A DNA stretch of 5,878 nt, taken from the NCBI GenBank assembly GCA_029937655.1, contig JAPYPK010000085.1, forward strand, positions 1 to 5,878. Direction: 5' to 3'. A model generated the notes under the pieces. It was not told where the DNA came from, ran no database searches, and saw nothing but the letters and a program-made list of their open reading frames with translations. A program made the position numbers and the translations under genes. This document shows positions 5,832 through 5,878 of this stretch, in pieces. How positions within the stretch are numbered: position 1 is the stretch's first letter; every line of letters starts with the position of its first letter. The DNA is from Nitrospinaceae bacterium. GTDB taxonomy: Bacteria > Nitrospinota > Nitrospinia > Nitrospinales > VA-1.

Positions 5832-5878
5832 ATTTTTTCAGCCTAGAATCTGGAATGAGCTGGAAATCATTAACATAA

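Noticed and set aside
5832..5878. Possible end of an upstream gene (TAA and TGA stops on the minus strand near 5872-5867)
   Set aside because: Only a few codons are visible, so no gene can be supported; the stretch also shows no clear promoter.

Overview
The window is one strand of genes, all read on the minus strand, so transcription runs from high to low coordinates. It falls into two blocks. The first (about 5831 to 3401) is a three-gene module: an SxtJ-like membrane protein, a 49-residue DUF5989-type single-span membrane protein, and a NodU/CmcH-type O-carbamoyltransferase. The second (3071 down to the window edge) is the protein quality-control cluster tig-clpP-clpX: trigger factor, the ClpP peptidase, and the ClpX unfoldase. 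clpX is cut off by the window edge after 311 codons.

The organism is a bacterium. The tig-clpP-clpX order, a full-length three-domain trigger factor and a zinc-finger ClpX fit a Gram-negative lineage. The SxtJ/DUF5989/carbamoyltransferase trio is familiar from environmental groups such as deltaproteobacteria-like lineages, Nitrospinota, planctomycetes and cyanobacteria. The sequence does not let me choose a phylum. I see no mobile element, tRNA, rRNA or CRISPR array.

The carbamoyltransferase module is tightly packed. The SxtJ-like gene is followed after 17 bases by the DUF5989 gene, whose TGA stop overlaps the TTG start of the carbamoyltransferase in the tetranucleotide TTGA. The two small membrane proteins probably act with the soluble enzyme at the inner membrane. 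Its acceptor substrate cannot be told from this window.

Between the blocks lies a 329-base gap (3072-3400). It holds a possible terminator for the module, a possible extended -10 promoter, and the leader of tig. The leader contains three short elements that can pair in two mutually exclusive ways, one of which would occlude the tig start codon. That start codon lacks a recognisable Shine-Dalgarno sequence. This possible RNA switch and the carbamoyltransferase trio are the two things most worth a second look. The tig-clpP gap (118 bases) carries a good-looking sigma70-type promoter for clpPX, and clpX follows clpP after 56 bases with its own ribosome binding site.
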